This document shows, piece by piece, positions 11,941 through 23,749 of a stretch of DNA of 64,000 nt. The number at the start of each line of letters is the position of its first letter. Positions within the stretch are counted from its first letter, which is position 1. Source of the stretch: Crocodylus rhombifer (taxonomy: Eukaryota; Chordata; Crocodylia; Crocodylidae). Below the pieces are notes generated by a model that did no database searches, was not told the DNA's origin, and was given only the letters and a program-made list of their open reading frames with translations. A program made the translations under genes and the position numbers. The stretch spans positions 315,164-379,163 of the forward strand of contig JAVSML010001008.1 of the NCBI GenBank assembly GCA_038503035.1. The letters run 5' to 3'.

Positions 11941-12295
11941 ATGGGGGACCTGGTAGCTGCCTACAAACTCTTCAGGGGAGATCAACAGCAAATAGGCAGA
12001 GCCCTTTTCTCCCCAGCATCACCTGGGGTGACAAGGACTAATGGTAATACGCTGATGGAGAATATGTTTAGGGTAGAGATCAGAAGGCAATATTTTACAG
12101 TTAGGGTGGCCAAAATCTGGACCCAACTTCCCAGAGAAGTGGTCCTTGCCCCGTACCGTGGGCAAATTCAAGAGGAGGTTGGATGATCACCTCTCTAGGG
12201 TCTTGTGAACCCAGCATTCATTCCTGCCCTGTGGCAGGGGGTCAGGCTAGATGATCTGTTCAGGTCCCTCCTGACCCTAGCTACTATGAAACTAT
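11941..12295 (+). mobile_element. CR1 LINE 3' end
   Basis: The + strand shows the CR1 terminal region. It contains the GGGGGACCTGGTAGCTGCC start, the CACCTGGGGTGACAAGGAC segment, and the end of the protein around VRVAKIWTQLPREVVLAP (about 12097-12155). It ends with the CR1 tail TCAGGCTAGATGATCTG...CCTCCTGACCCTAG (12241-12285) and AACTATT. T/G-rich low-complexity sequence (11897-11940) precedes it. It is a strongly 5'-truncated copy. Confidence 0.88.
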
Positions 12296-12888
12296 TTTTG
12301 GATATTTCAGGGTCAACCCCCACCACACACACACATTGCCCCCTTGCAGCGTGGAGAACAGCTGAATGTGCAGTATGCAATGCCTCAGACGTGTCTGCAG
12401 CACCACATACTGCACAGCTGCATGCATCTGGACACAGGCTCTGAGTCTATGAACAGATCAGGGCCTGGGATTTTCAAAGGTTCCTGAGAGAGGTATGTTT
12501 CTAGTTCCAACTGCATTTCAGTTAGGAGTTTCTGATTGACTTTAGATATATTCCCTTTAAAATTCCACCTGAATTTCTACATACCTCAATTTAAAAAAAA
12601 ATCCTCCTAATCTAAAGCTAAAATAAACATTGCTAGAAGCAGGAATATATTTCTATGAGTTTTATGTGTTTTCATTGTTTTATATAATGAGAATATAATA
12701 CCAAGCCACAGTATTAATGCTGTCTCTATCTCCCTGGTAATCTGTCCCAAGTAACATAAAAGTATGGCAGGTAGTATCAGTAGGATCTATCTATCGATCT
12801 ATAGATATATCGATATATGCTAATTAACAATTACAGCACAGTATCCCTTCCATTAGAAGTGAGTTGCTGTACAATTATTGCACAAATA
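12296..12888. other. Intronic sequence with a CTAT/GATA patch
   Basis: AT-rich intron. 12786-12819 is a tetranucleotide-derived patch of ATCT/CGAT/ATAG words. No gene is seen. Confidence 0.5.
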
Positions 12889-13265
12889 GTCCTGGGTATG
12901 ACCATAAACTGCATCTGATTGGAGGACCACAAGGCAATGTAGTGGGGCTACACATGGCAGAGTAGCTCCTATAACACACCACAATGCTGTAACCTCCAGA
13001 GTAAGGTGGGTATAGGGCACCCCAAAGCCCTAGCCCCGACTGCCTTGTAGGAAGTCTAAGGGACATCATCCTGACAGACGTGCACCCTCACCAAAAGTTC
13101 TGATCTGTTGTTTCCTGGCAGAAGCTATAGCCATTGAGGCACTGAACATCAGGACTTGGTCTGGCCTTTAGATTCTATCTCAGTGGTCTAAAGTGGGGAT
13201 GGTAGGTCTTGGGCAGCCTATGCTCCTCCATTCTCTTGAGTAGGCATACTCATTGAAGGTTTTGG
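12889..13265 (+). repeat. Interspersed repeat copy B (same family as 36784-37205)
   Basis: Shares with the 36.8-kb copy the blocks GTATGACC.TAAACTGCAT, TAGCTCCTATAA, CAACCTCCAGAGTAAGGTG, GCAGAAGCTA.AGCCAT, TCAGTCTGGTCTAAAG-like text and GATGGTAGGTCT.GGGCAGCC. The 3' half is also shared with 4848-4990. No coding frame or clear terminal repeat is seen, so it could be a SINE or a non-autonomous element. Confidence 0.65.
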
Positions 13266-13277
13266 TGTGATGGTCAT

Positions 13278-13355
13278 AGACCTCTTATGCACACACCATG
13301 GTATATATAAAACAACCATTGATCCTTTGGATCATGGTGTACGCATAAGAGGCCT
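13278..13355. repeat. 23-bp inverted repeat next to a microsatellite
   Basis: Arms 13278-13300 and 13333-13355 are reverse complements at 20 of 23 positions, around a 32-base AT-rich loop. They lie directly before the GC/CA microsatellite. Confidence 0.75.
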
Positions 13356-13364
13356 AGTATGCAC

Positions 13365-13369
13365 ATGCG

Positions 13370-13404
<35 letters not shown>
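13365..13404. repeat. (GC)n(AC)n microsatellite
   Basis: A short GCGC run passes into about 14 uninterrupted AC units. It is likely length-polymorphic. Confidence 0.95.
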
Positions 13405-13410
<6 letters not shown>

Positions 13411-14406
13411 AACAAGTCTGATCTATCTTTAAAATTTTACTGGGAAACATACAGTTATCCCCATATATTAGGCGTTAGCAACACTCACTGTAGCTTGTGA
13501 CCTGGCTAACATTAGGAATATGTGGAGTGGATCAAATGGTGGAAGATTGGCATGCACTTTGTAAAATGCAGACTAGATGGGACTTTCATGGGCCAGATCT
13601 ACTCTCTTTGGCCTGGAACTTCTGGGCAGGTTACAGGTTGCCAACCCCTGCTATATATTTTACGCAGAGCAGTCTTTCTTGTACACACATTTAAGCTGTG
13701 ATATTGTATTTGCTCACATAAAACATAATATAGACCATTATTTGGTCTCTTCTGTTTTTCTTTGTTCAGTGGTTTTCAGTGTTCATTTATAGTAGTTGCA
13801 CATAAAAGGAGGTCCACTTTATATGACAGATTTTGGGTTGGCAATAGTTTGTTTTATTTTGACATATCCTCTAATTGCTTCAGTAATGTCTCTGTATTGT
13901 GCGTCTGTGGATAGGCTTCTCAAAAATAGCACAAATTGTTTTTGTGGCTGACGGATTCACACTGAAACATTCAAATGCTCATAGATGTCACCAGCTGAAA
14001 GGAAAAATTGCCCCCTTTGTGTGTTTGGACATTATTTAAAAAAATACTTAAGGCACCAGAGCTGTTAATCCTTAATAAAACACGTGGCATTGCCTTGTGT
14101 TGGTTTCCTGGCAACTGTCAGCATTAAGGCTGCGACTGAGAGTACCTCTACTTAGTGTTAGGTAAAAAGGAACTGCAGCCTTCTGTTGTTAGCCAGTGAG
14201 CCATATTATGTAAAGTTCTGGGGTGAAATCTAGCCCCATTGATATTAGTGGCAAAACTCTAGTTGACCTCGGTGACTCCAAGATTTTACTGCTAGTTCTT
14301 ATTCACAATTTAATTGTTAATACTGAACAAACCATGCCCAGAGTAATTAAGGTGTATGAATGTAGTGAATGTGTTAAAGTATCCATTCACAAGGAGTATG
14401 TAGTAT
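13405..14406. other. Intronic sequence, nothing recognised
   Basis: Ordinary intron between a microsatellite and the hAT element. The open frames here have no protein-like features. Confidence 0.5.
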
Positions 14407-14414
14407 ATTATTAT

Positions 14415-15239
14415 CAGGGATCCTGGTTTTCTCTGATAGAAAAAAAAAAAACAAATTCTCCAACAAAAAATTGCAGATTCTCTGACAAAACCCCCCAAAT
14501 CTATTATTAAAATTAAAAGCTCCCTGCTTCACTCCAAACCCTGCTGTTGCCTCTCACTACCCCCAAAGCCCCCCTGACTGCTCCAAAGTCTGCACCCCAG
14601 CCCTGCTGGTGCCTCTTACTGTCCCCAAAGACCCCCTAATACTATTGGTACCCCTCACTGCCCCCACAACAGCCCCCCACCCTACTCATGTCTCTTGCTC
14701 CCCAGCCCTGCTGGAGGGGGCCCCCAGCTGCCAGGGCTATAAGGCCAGGGATCCAAGTCTGCAGATCCCTCCCCCAACAGCAGGCAGCTGCAGCATAAGC
14801 AGCATGCAGCCTGCTCCCCCACTGCTGTTGCCTGCTTGGCCAGGGCCAGAGCTGGCTCCTGGCTCCCCCACATCCCTGCCAGTGTCCCCCCAGCCATAAC
14901 CTCAACCCCCAGCCCTGCCAGAGGAGCCCCCTGGTTGTCTGCAAGCCCCACTTACCTCAGGCTCCAGGACAAGAGTGAAGCTAAGCTGAGCTGAGCTGAT
15001 GGTGAGGCTCAGGCCCTGCCCTCCCCCCCACCTTGCTCCTCCAGGCAGGGATGGGGTTTCTTACCCTGTCTGCAAGCAGATCCTGCAGGCTGGAGTTCAA
15101 CCAGCCTGCAGAGCTGTTTGCAAAGCTGGGAATCTGCAGGTTTCTCTGCTAAAAAGAGAAATCCACATTTTCTCTGATAAAAGGAGAAATCCATGGTTTT
15201 CCCCATTTTTCCATGGGAAATGGAAAACCCAGATCCCTG
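14415..15239. mobile_element. Non-autonomous hAT element, 825 bp
   Basis: The left end CAGGGATCCTGGTTTTC and right end (reverse complement CAGGGATCTGGGTTTTC) are clear terminal inverted repeats. Target duplications are ATTATTAT (14407-14414) and ATTATTAC (15240-15247), 7 of 8 identical. The ends carry TTCTCTGATA repeats. The middle (14520-15060) is C-rich, with a loose internal repeat of CCCTGCTG.TGCCTCT and CCCCCAAAG words. There is no transposase; the long open frames are low-complexity Pro/Gly/Trp products of the GC-rich core. Confidence 0.88.
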
Positions 15240-15247
15240 ATTATTAC

Positions 15248-16559
15248 ATATGTTCAGGTGAAAGAAATTAGATATTTCTAAAGTTTTAAGAGAGAGATCT
15301 ATTTCTCATAATTGGCAGGGGGTATTTGCTCTGAATTTACCCAAGTGCACCTAAGAGTCTAGACTTATCTTCTCTAAGCAAAACAAAAAATGGGGAAAAG
15401 ACATTCCAGCTGTGCCCATTGTTAAATTGAGTACTAGTGGCTGTGACATTAAGAACTCACTACAAAATCTAATATGTTAGCTATGGAACTGTTTGACATC
15501 CCTAGCACCTATTACGTTCTCCTAAGGAATCTCACTTGTCTTGCTGCTATGTTTATGAAGTGTTTCTGCCCCTGTTGCTTATCCAAAAGCTGTAGTAAAA
15601 GCTGAAGACTGTTATTGTTTTACTTTCTTTCTCTTCAAGCATTTATGTAAAATGTTTGTATTGGGTACATTAGGAGGGGGAAAGGCCAATAATTACCCAG
15701 ATTCTTATTGAACTCATTTCTAAAAACTTGTTATTAATATGTTGACACTAATATTGACATCATATTTCTTTCATTGACAACTGTGTATTTGCTTTCTAAT
15801 CCCCAATGTATAAAAGCATACACACAGTTCATGAAATAAAGTAGTGGCATGCACTCATGCTACTTGAGATCATTAAAAAACTTGAATTAGTTCTAGCAAA
15901 GTCACAAAAAACTTCTGAATAAAATATGTTAATAACACTTTTCAGGACATATTACAAGAGCTGTTTTCTATGCTATTAAATATATTATACAGTGTCTAGA
16001 CTCTCTTCACTGATGGATATTCTATAGCCGGAGGCAGAAGATGGTTTTCTGGCAAATAACATGAACTTTAGGATTTTTTAGAGTCCAGAAAGGCTAACTC
16101 TTAAATATAGTGCATCTCATCAAGGTCCCATGAGATCCTTTTAAGGGGGTTGTTGAATATTATGCAATCTTACCATGGTTAGGTGAATCATGTGTACTTG
16201 TTTACACATAACATAAACCCAGAGATTGCATATAGGAATCCACAGTGTCAAAATATTTATGACCTCCTGTTGTCTTTCTTAGGTCTTTGCAACACATTTG
16301 CCCTTTTGTTTTCCATGTAGAAAATGAGTGAAAGGTAGCATTTTTGAGTGGTACCTTGAATGTAATGAGAGAGGAGTTTTGAGTTTTTAAAGGTTGAGAA
16401 CCAAAAGCCTTGTATAGAGATGTTCCGGTCTTGATATCAACGTATTGGGCTAGTAAAATTAGTGAGATTTTTCTGCAATGAATACAAATTTATACCAAGA
16501 GCTTACATACAGCATCCCTGCAAATATAATCACAGTAATTCCATGATTAACTCATATAG
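15248..16559. other. Intronic sequence, nothing recognised
   Basis: AT-rich intron without clear repeat boundaries or coding signal. Confidence 0.5.
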
Positions 16560-17135
16560 GTTCACTGTTTCAATGCTGTTTCAACACGTTTTGACATTTC
16601 GTCCATAGGATATAATGGGAAATCACAAAAATGCCTATAGCTTTGTCGTTTCTTTCCTGATTCAAGTGAAAACAGCAGTGATAGTAGCTCCTGCTGAGGC
16701 CACAAAGCCTGTCAAGTTTCTGGGAAACTGCACCTCAAACTGTTCAAAGCAAAACTCGTGTCACTTTTAAGTGTGGAAGCACAGGAGGTGAAAACAGTAG
16801 GCACGGTAGCCCCTGCTGAGGCCACCAAGCCTGCCAGTGCTTTTTGTGCTGTTTTTCCATCCATCCCCCAGAGCACTGGAATTGGAAGGGACCTCAGGGA
16901 AAGATCACAGTTGCTGGCCAGCTACACAGTCAATATCAGAGCAGTCCTTCCTGCCTCTTCCCCCTCACTCTCCTTACTTTCTGTTTAGCTGCAAGCAAGT
17001 CTAGCTTTGAAACTTTTAAAATGTTTCAAGTGCCCTTGTTTCATTTTGAAGCTGTTTCAAAGCCTTTCATTTCATTTTGATTTTGCTGTTTTGAGCTGAA
17101 ATGAACACCCATCGAAATTTTGCACAGCCCTAGTA
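16560..17135. mobile_element. TIR-type DNA element, right end visible
   Basis: The right end GAAATTTTGCACAGCCCT, preceded by alternating TTTCATTTTGA/GCTGTTTC words, has the form of an inverted-repeat terminus. The left end (TTTCAATGCTGTTTCAACACG) has similar words but no clean terminus. Inside, GTAGC.CCTGCTGAGGCCAC is repeated at 16686 and 16807, about 121 bp apart. There is no transposase frame. The family is not certain. Confidence 0.4.
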
Positions 17136-17805
17136 TGCACCCCTGTCCTCAAAAGGGCCCTCCAGGCAGCAGGCATGGGAACACCTAATGATAAAATGCA
17201 GGTTAGACAGCAAATCAACAAAGGAAAATCTGGCAGTGATGGAACAATAGCAGACCATGCACAGTGAGGTTACATCAAATGGGATACCAATACATAATAA
17301 TAACTAATACAGTGAATTCAGGTATAGAGTCAGGGCCACATTGGCAGACCCTACTAGCAAGCTAAATAGAGCAGTTTACAATCCTTTCATAATGCAACAT
17401 TAAATATGCAAGTTTACAATGAAAATCCCAATATCATGAGAAACCAGAACACAACAGTGGCACAGCAGCTATGCCGCAAGAAGAAACGGTACCTGGAAGG
17501 AACCTGCTACCTTAAATGAACACCACCACTCTCCCCCAGGCAACAACTGGGGTGGGGGTGGGGCATAACCATGGAAATCACCCTTAACAAATGGGGACCT
17601 AGGTTTCTCTCTGCTCCCAAAGGGGAGTTGTCCCCCTTCCTCCTCAAGGGCTTCCCTTTGATCACCCGAATCCACAGCATTGCCCTTTGGAAATCCCCTT
17701 CCCAGGTAACTCACAAATCTCAGCGACTTTTGATGGGCTAGCCTTGTCTCTGTCTGTGAGATGGATACAGGGTATCCTCCCTCACTAGGGTGGTAGACCC
17801 ATCCA
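17136..17805. other. Repeat-like block of unknown type
   Basis: Moderately GC-rich sequence directly upstream of the second ~100-bp repeat block. The - strand frame 17469-17819 has no recognised domain. It may be part of the same mobile unit as the tandem repeat, but I cannot show this. Confidence 0.35.
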
Positions 17806-18180
17806 TTGCCACTTGCCACAGGAAAGCCCCAGCTGCCTCATGTAGTTACTAGGCCTGTCAGCCCTCTCTCAGCCCTGTGCACCAAGGGCTGGGTTGGGGA
17901 CCTGCATTGCCTCTTGCAGCTGCAGCATCTCATCAGCTCCACTCAGCTCTCTCTGCCCTGTGTACCACCCTATGTGCCAAAGGGGCATCTGCCTCATGCA
18001 GGCATGGGTACCTGGTTTCCTTGTGCAGCCACAGGAATCCATTCAGCTCCACAGCCCTGTACGCTGACACCATGGCTCCCTCCACAGTGGGGCTGGGATG
18101 CAGCTGCTTGCTACCTCCTGCTGGGTGGAGGTGTCTTCTGGGTAATTTTGGGGCAACTGTTCTGCACCAGCTCTTCTGAA
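17806..18180. repeat. Second locus of the ~100-bp tandem repeat
   Basis: AAAGCCCCAGCTGCCTCATG at 17823 matches GAAGCCCCAGCTGCCTTGTG at 35. Units then follow at about 17882 and 17978 with the same order of words (GGGCTGG.TTGGGGACC, TGCCTCATGCAGGCATGGG, TTCAGCTCCACAGCCCTGTAC). It ends with TCTTCTGGG...TTGGGGCAA, like TTCTGGGGCAATGG at 721. It has two to three units, against six at the window start. Confidence 0.68.
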
Positions 18181-18214
18181 GCCCTCTTTGTAGTCCCTCA
18201 TTAATCACCTGCAT

Positions 18215-18412
18215 ATGCAAACTGGAAGATCAAAAACAAACATTATCAAATGGGGCTACTTTAATGAAATGAATATACACAAACATGGTGAAATGCAGAC
18301 TGTGGAGCACCTGCTCATTTGCAGACTCCTCAGTGAGACCTGTACAAAGGAGGACATTGCTTCAGCTACAGAAAGGACCATATCTTGGGGACAATTCTGG
18401 AAAAGTATCTAG
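18215..18412 (+). mobile_element. LINE ORF2 C-terminal fragment (zinc-knuckle-like end)
   Basis: The + frame reads KWGYFNEMNIHKHGEMQTVE then HLLICRLL, and later CTKEDI...WGQFWKSI. This resembles the KWG...CECGE.QTMEHLL.CPLL motif near the C-terminus of many non-LTR retrotransposon proteins, with the first cysteine pair replaced. It ends with a natural-looking stop. It may belong to the same class as the RT scrap at 36573-36785. Confidence 0.5.
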
Positions 18413-19049
18413 TTTGTGACAAGGACATGAGAAGATTATTATTATTAATGCTAATACACCACTTAGATGCCTCACAGTAAGCCTTAAGGAAAAAAGAGAA
18501 GACGTTGGTTTGGTAGGATAAAGTAAGGTGAGCTCTGTGTGTGGGCAGCATGTTCTAGTGGAGGATTCCTGCAGACTATTTAGAACTTAGGCACTCAGTC
18601 ATGCTACTATTCTTCCTTTGAGTACTAAAATTTCTGTAATTTATTCACTTTCTTATAGCAAGAAGTACCACAATTTTACAAATCACAATGTTAGTAAATG
18701 AATGCAGAATTAAGGATGATTACTGTTTCAGACAAGAGTGATATTCAGAAAGTCAGGGTCCATTCAAATTCTTTTAGAGTTCAGGGCATAAAAACTTCCT
18801 ATATAATGGATATATATTGATTCTACAGGACTTAAATCATCCAAATGTGTGAGTTCTTCTTGTCTCCCATGCTCTACCTCATTTTGTAGTTCTAAGCTTT
18901 TTGCATCCACACACCACTTTATTTCATAACATTTGTTTCCCTACTGTTCCTTATTTGCACCTAAATCCACTATTCCTTTTACATGAATATTTTGTATGAA
19001 GTTTGTGATTTAAAAACATTCACCAGACAGGTGTCGGAAAATGTAACTG
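18413..19049. other. Intronic sequence, nothing recognised
   Basis: AT-rich intron between two LINE fragments. Confidence 0.5.
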
Positions 19050-20040
19050 GAATGTTCTGTGTTGTCTTGGCAAGAAGTGGCCAGTAGTGTCCCTCAGGGG
19101 TCGGTGCTTGGTCCAGTACTTTTCAACATCTTTATCAATGATTTGGATGCGGGGGCAGAGGGAGAACTCACTAGCCAAGTTCGTGGATGACACCAGGTTA
19201 TGGGAAAGCACGGTCAGGCTTGAAGATAGGCTGCAGATACAGGTGGACCTAGAAAGGCTAGCAAGTTGGGTGGATCAGAATCAAATAAAATTTAACATTG
19301 AGAAATGTAAAGTGCTCCATCTGGGGACAAAAAACACCCCTACACGCCTATAGGCTTGGCAAAGTGACCAGCATCACGAATTAAATGAACCTGGGGGTAA
19401 TAGCATGACTAAGAGCCAGCAGTGCATCACTGTAGCCAACAGAGCAAATTATAACCTGGCATGCATCAATCCAGCAAAACTAGGGAAGTTATTCTTCTAC
19501 TCTACTCAGCACTGGTGAGACTGCAGCTGGAGTACTGTGTCCAGTACTGGGCACCGCACGTCAACAAAGACATGGAAAAGCTCAAGAGAGTGCATAGAAG
19601 GGCCACCCGTATAATCAGAGACTTGCAGGGCAAGCCATACAAGGAAAGGCTGAGGGACCTTGAACTCTTCAGCCTGGAAAAGAGAAGGCTGAGAGAGGAC
19701 TTGGTAGCAGTTTGCCACTACACTAGGGGAGTATATCAAGGGCTCGGTGAGCAACAGTTCACCATGGCACCCAAGGGGAAAATGAGGAGTAATAGCCACA
19801 AACTCCTGGAAAACCGTTTCAGGCTCAACATTAGGAAAAACTTCTTCACAGTCAGGGTGTCCAGGCTGTGGAATAAGCTCCTTCCAGAGGTGCTGTAATC
19901 ACCTACCCTGGAAATCTTCAAGAGGAGTCGGCTGGTCACCTTGCTGGGGTCACCTGACCCCAGTTGTCTTTCCTGCCTGGTGCAGGGAGCTGGACCTAAT
20001 GATCTTCTGAGGTCCCTTCCAGCCTCACAATCTATGAATG
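19050..20040 (+). mobile_element. CR1 LINE 3' half (~1 kb)
   Basis: The + strand carries, in order, [12 protein letters not shown] DNA (19087-19112), LSKFADD-type text as AKFVDDTRL (19165-19195, catalytic A changed to V), the KCKVLHLGTKN motif, LLYSALVRLQLEYCVQYWAP (19497-19556), the RVHRRATRIIRDL helix, and FRLNIRKNFFTVRVSRLWNK (19818-19875). It closes with the CR1 tail (GATCTTCTGAGGTCCCTTCC, 20000-20019) and AATCTATGAATG. At least one frameshift near 19350-19460 breaks it. It is 5' truncated. Confidence 0.93.
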
Positions 20041-22416
20041 TCCCTTAATAGACGATATTATCAAAAAGGTTTTTATACATCCCTTCTCTCTATTCTCCTC
20101 TCCCACCCCTCTTCAGCCATCACTCCTGGAACCAAACCAAGGCATGAAAAACTTCAGCCCAAAAAGTAATTTTTGAGACAGTTAAAAGTAAAATGAAAAA
20201 TTGGAGCTCAGAATGAAAGTGTCATCTTGATTTGAACTGCAGATTACTAATGTGCAAAGCTGTAACAATGTTAATGTAAAAGGAAATTAAATCATGTATA
20301 AAATGTACTTGACTTCTGTCATTTGAAAACATTAGCATCAATGGTTTCATGTTTCCAATATTATATTGCAACTTTTTAAAAATTACAAAATAACAATAGT
20401 TTTAAAAAAGGGATCATATTCCTTTTCAGTCTCAACTTAATAATATATGTTATTTTTTGAGCCTTTTATTTCTATATTTTGGTGGAATTTTCTGATAAAA
20501 CTGCATAAAAACAAAAGGGAAAGAACAATCCTAAATATCAAATATAATCAGAACACCTAGTAGATGAAAACTGGACTGAAGTACAGTAGAAGCAATGTGT
20601 TGAGCAAAAGGAAACAACTTAAAAAAATTTAGGTGTCTTGGGTTATACTGCTAGTTTTACTTTCCCAAAATTAGCTATTTATTAAAAATACTAAATAGAG
20701 AAATGGCCTTTTTTATATGAAAAGTTGCAACCATGAATATGTACAATTGATTGCTCCTTACATCACAACTGGAAAAAAAAAATCTTGGGGATAACATCTT
20801 TGTTCCTATATTTTTCTTTTTTTATAGTCAAATAATGGTAGTAAATTTGTGGATACACTTTTAGAAGTTATGGTTTATTGCAGCTGTCTTTGGAGTGCTG
20901 TTTTCACCTAATGCCACATCTAAATTGGTTAGATATAACAGGAGTTTAGATTTCCGCAACCCTATTGGAAATTTGGAGACTTCTATTACCTTGCAGCCCC
21001 AGAAATTGAATTGAGGCTTTGTTACTAAGCCAGGTTGTGGCAATGGACCCAGGAGCCAGTAGCTCAATTTTCTACCTCTCTGCATCAAATTTTCTCTAGA
21101 AAATGATGCATGCAATCCTGAAGAATGGCAGGGAGGACCCTCTCAGAAGCGTTAAATATTTGGTTCACTGGGTCCTATCAGCAGGCACGGCCTGCAGGGA
21201 GCTTGTTTATCCAGCAGAACGATCTCATTATGAGGACAGTGATGTAGTGTGGTTTACTTCATACCCTGAAGTCAGTCAAGGAAACAACAGAGTGAATGAT
21301 ATTCATCCTGGTTCCTGTATTGTGCTATTATGAGTAGCAATAACTGGCAGCATATTAAAATAGAGATCAGGGACTACAGCCACTCAGTTGAATGCAGCTC
21401 TGAAATTTTCAAGGCTGTTGAATAATTCAAGTATTTTCCAATTTATACAATAAAAAAGGGTATGTGATTGACTCTGGTATGGTAATGGAAGTATAGATGG
21501 AGAAGGCTAACGCTTGACAAAATTCGCAGAAGGCATTTGTCGTAATTGTTTTGTGCCAATGCAAGTATATGTGTTGATTGTGTGACTGAGTGACCACTGC
21601 TGCCATTTACAAGGAAAAGAAATGCTGGATTTGGTTATGTGAATATAGATTCTCCTTGCCCTCCAACTCCTTTATTATACTGAAAGACAAAGAAAGGAAA
21701 AAAACAGATCAAAACAAGTGGGCTGAAATTGAGAAGAAAGCATATGCTGCATTAGGGCCACTTTTCCTCACATTGAATCAGTCCTTATGACATGACACAA
21801 CAGCTTCAAGCAACTGTTTTAGCCCAGCCCAATTTAGGAAGGTACTAAAGCTATATATTAAAGTCCAACTGAAGTTTGAGTATAGTGACAGATGTTTAAA
21901 CCTACAGCTGTCATTTATGGGCCTAACTTTTCTTTTTGTTTGTTTGGCTTGTTTGTTTGGATTTACTTTTTCTTGTGTATGAGTTTGGCACAGTTGACAT
22001 TTGCCCCTTTGAAAATACATTTGTGTTTCAGTGGTTTGTGAATGAGGCCTCAAGACCCAGATTTTTTTTACTTATGTATTCTGTTGAACATGGCAGTGTC
22101 TAACTTCTAAGATCCTAAAGGCCAGTACTCCTGACCCATGATGCTGATGTAATTAGCCTTTGTGTTTTATACTGATGTAAAACAGGAGCAAACATACTTT
22201 ATAACCCAATTCTGGTGAAATTTCCTCAAATGTGGTGTAATATTGCTCTGGGAAAAAGAAGGGTCCAATTATTACACTGGCATAAGCTATACCATATATG
22301 TGTATGTATACATGTGTATGTATGTATGTATGTATGTGTATATGTATATATTTATTGACAGCTTTTCTGGGTAGACATCTGCACAAGGCAAACAGACTAT
22401 TATCCATTCTGTGACC
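20041..22416. other. Intronic sequence, GTAT microsatellite at 22296-22352
   Basis: AT-rich intron. 22296-22352 is a (GTAT)n/(GTATAT)n microsatellite. No other feature is supported. Confidence 0.55.
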
Positions 22417-22424
22417 ACTTAGCG

Positions 22425-22593
22425 CAGTGGTTTTCAACCTTTTTTCATTTGCGGATCCCTAAAAAAATTTGAAAGGATGTGTGGACCCCTTTGAATTATA
22501 AGTATGGGTATTCACATTATTTTGATTGATCGTAGCCTTCTTTCACGAACCCCTTAAACATAGTCTGTGGACCTCCAAGGTCGAAAACTAGTG
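22425..22593. mobile_element. hAT-type MITE, 169 bp, with target duplication
   Basis: The left terminus CAGTGGTTTTCAACCTTTTT is the common hAT end in amniotes. The right end is a decayed inverted copy (GGTCGAAAACTAGTG). Flanks ACTTAGCG (22417-22424) and ACTTAGTA (22594-22601) match at 6 of 8 positions. Confidence 0.8.
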
Positions 22594-22601
22594 ACTTAGT
22601 A

Positions 22602-23749
22602 TAATAGCCACCTGGTTCATGCACTACCCATAGAAAGTGGTCTTCTTGTTCTGGGTCCCAGTGTAATTTATACTGGTATGTGAAACTGATGCAGATTATG
22701 CCAGTGTAAACAAGCATATGCATTTTTTTTTCTCATTTTCAAAAGCAATTTAGGCACTTGTGAGTTTGTCGGGTTTAAACAGATGATCCCTTGGGTTTCT
22801 GTCTACACTGCACAACTATAATAGCCCGTGTGGAACATTTCTTTTTAGCTATGATGCTTCTGATGCCCAGTCTAGCTGCTCTAGTGTGTTCTGTGGTGTA
22901 GCCATACTCTGAGTCACTTCTGAAAATGGGACCTATGATAACCCATTAATAATGCACTGATGCACTTGATATTTTGGTGCCTAGTTTTAGAAATATGAGC
23001 ATTAGTCCACAAATAGTAGTATGGATTTCTGTAGGAGTACTAATCAAGTAAAGTGATGCCTAATGTGAATAAGAATGGCAGAATCTGGCCTTTATATAGG
23101 TAGAAATATTTTACTTAAACACAAAAATTCTTGCAGAGGGGAAAATCAAGAATCTTTGTTCACTGCTATGTTATATAAAAGATCCCCAACATTTCTTTGC
23201 CCTGTTAAGAATACTTCACCAGGCCTTCTTGTTAGTCTTTGTCTCCTGTTAGATCTTTTCTTATCTCTTTTATATAAACTCAATTTATACACCCTTGTCT
23301 CTATTTGATGGGAGTACCTCAAGAGCAGATAGATGATTTCCTGCTAAAATATCACTGCCAGTAGCAGTAAAACAAAAATCTCTAATTGAATAACAGATGG
23401 CCAACTCCATCCTGGGATGAGTGCACTGAACCATAATCACATCACTCAATCACATTTTCACCTCCCCTTATATGTAGACTTCCTGATTGTGCTCATGAAC
23501 AGCATAAGGAATTCTACACAATAACTTAAGGATATTGGGATATTTAGGACTTCAAGCTTAGAATAACTTAGTATTTCTCTAGCCAGGAGAAGTTCCAGGA
23601 TTGGCAAAGGCAGAAGCAGTAGCAGCCACCTGTGTTTCATGGACAAACCACCAGTATGGGCAGACTGTACCACTACAGTCTCCTGGGACTTTAAAAAATT
23701 CCCCAAAATATGTAAGAATCCCCCTGCATTTCCCCTCCTTGCTCAAAGG
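22602..23749. other. Intronic sequence, nothing recognised
   Basis: Ordinary intron with short chance frames. Confidence 0.5.

Noticed and set aside
16870..16895. Another CR1 tail (GGAAGGGACCTCAGGG)
   Set aside because: A short match inside a different element, without the CATAGAATC-type terminus or any CR1 body.
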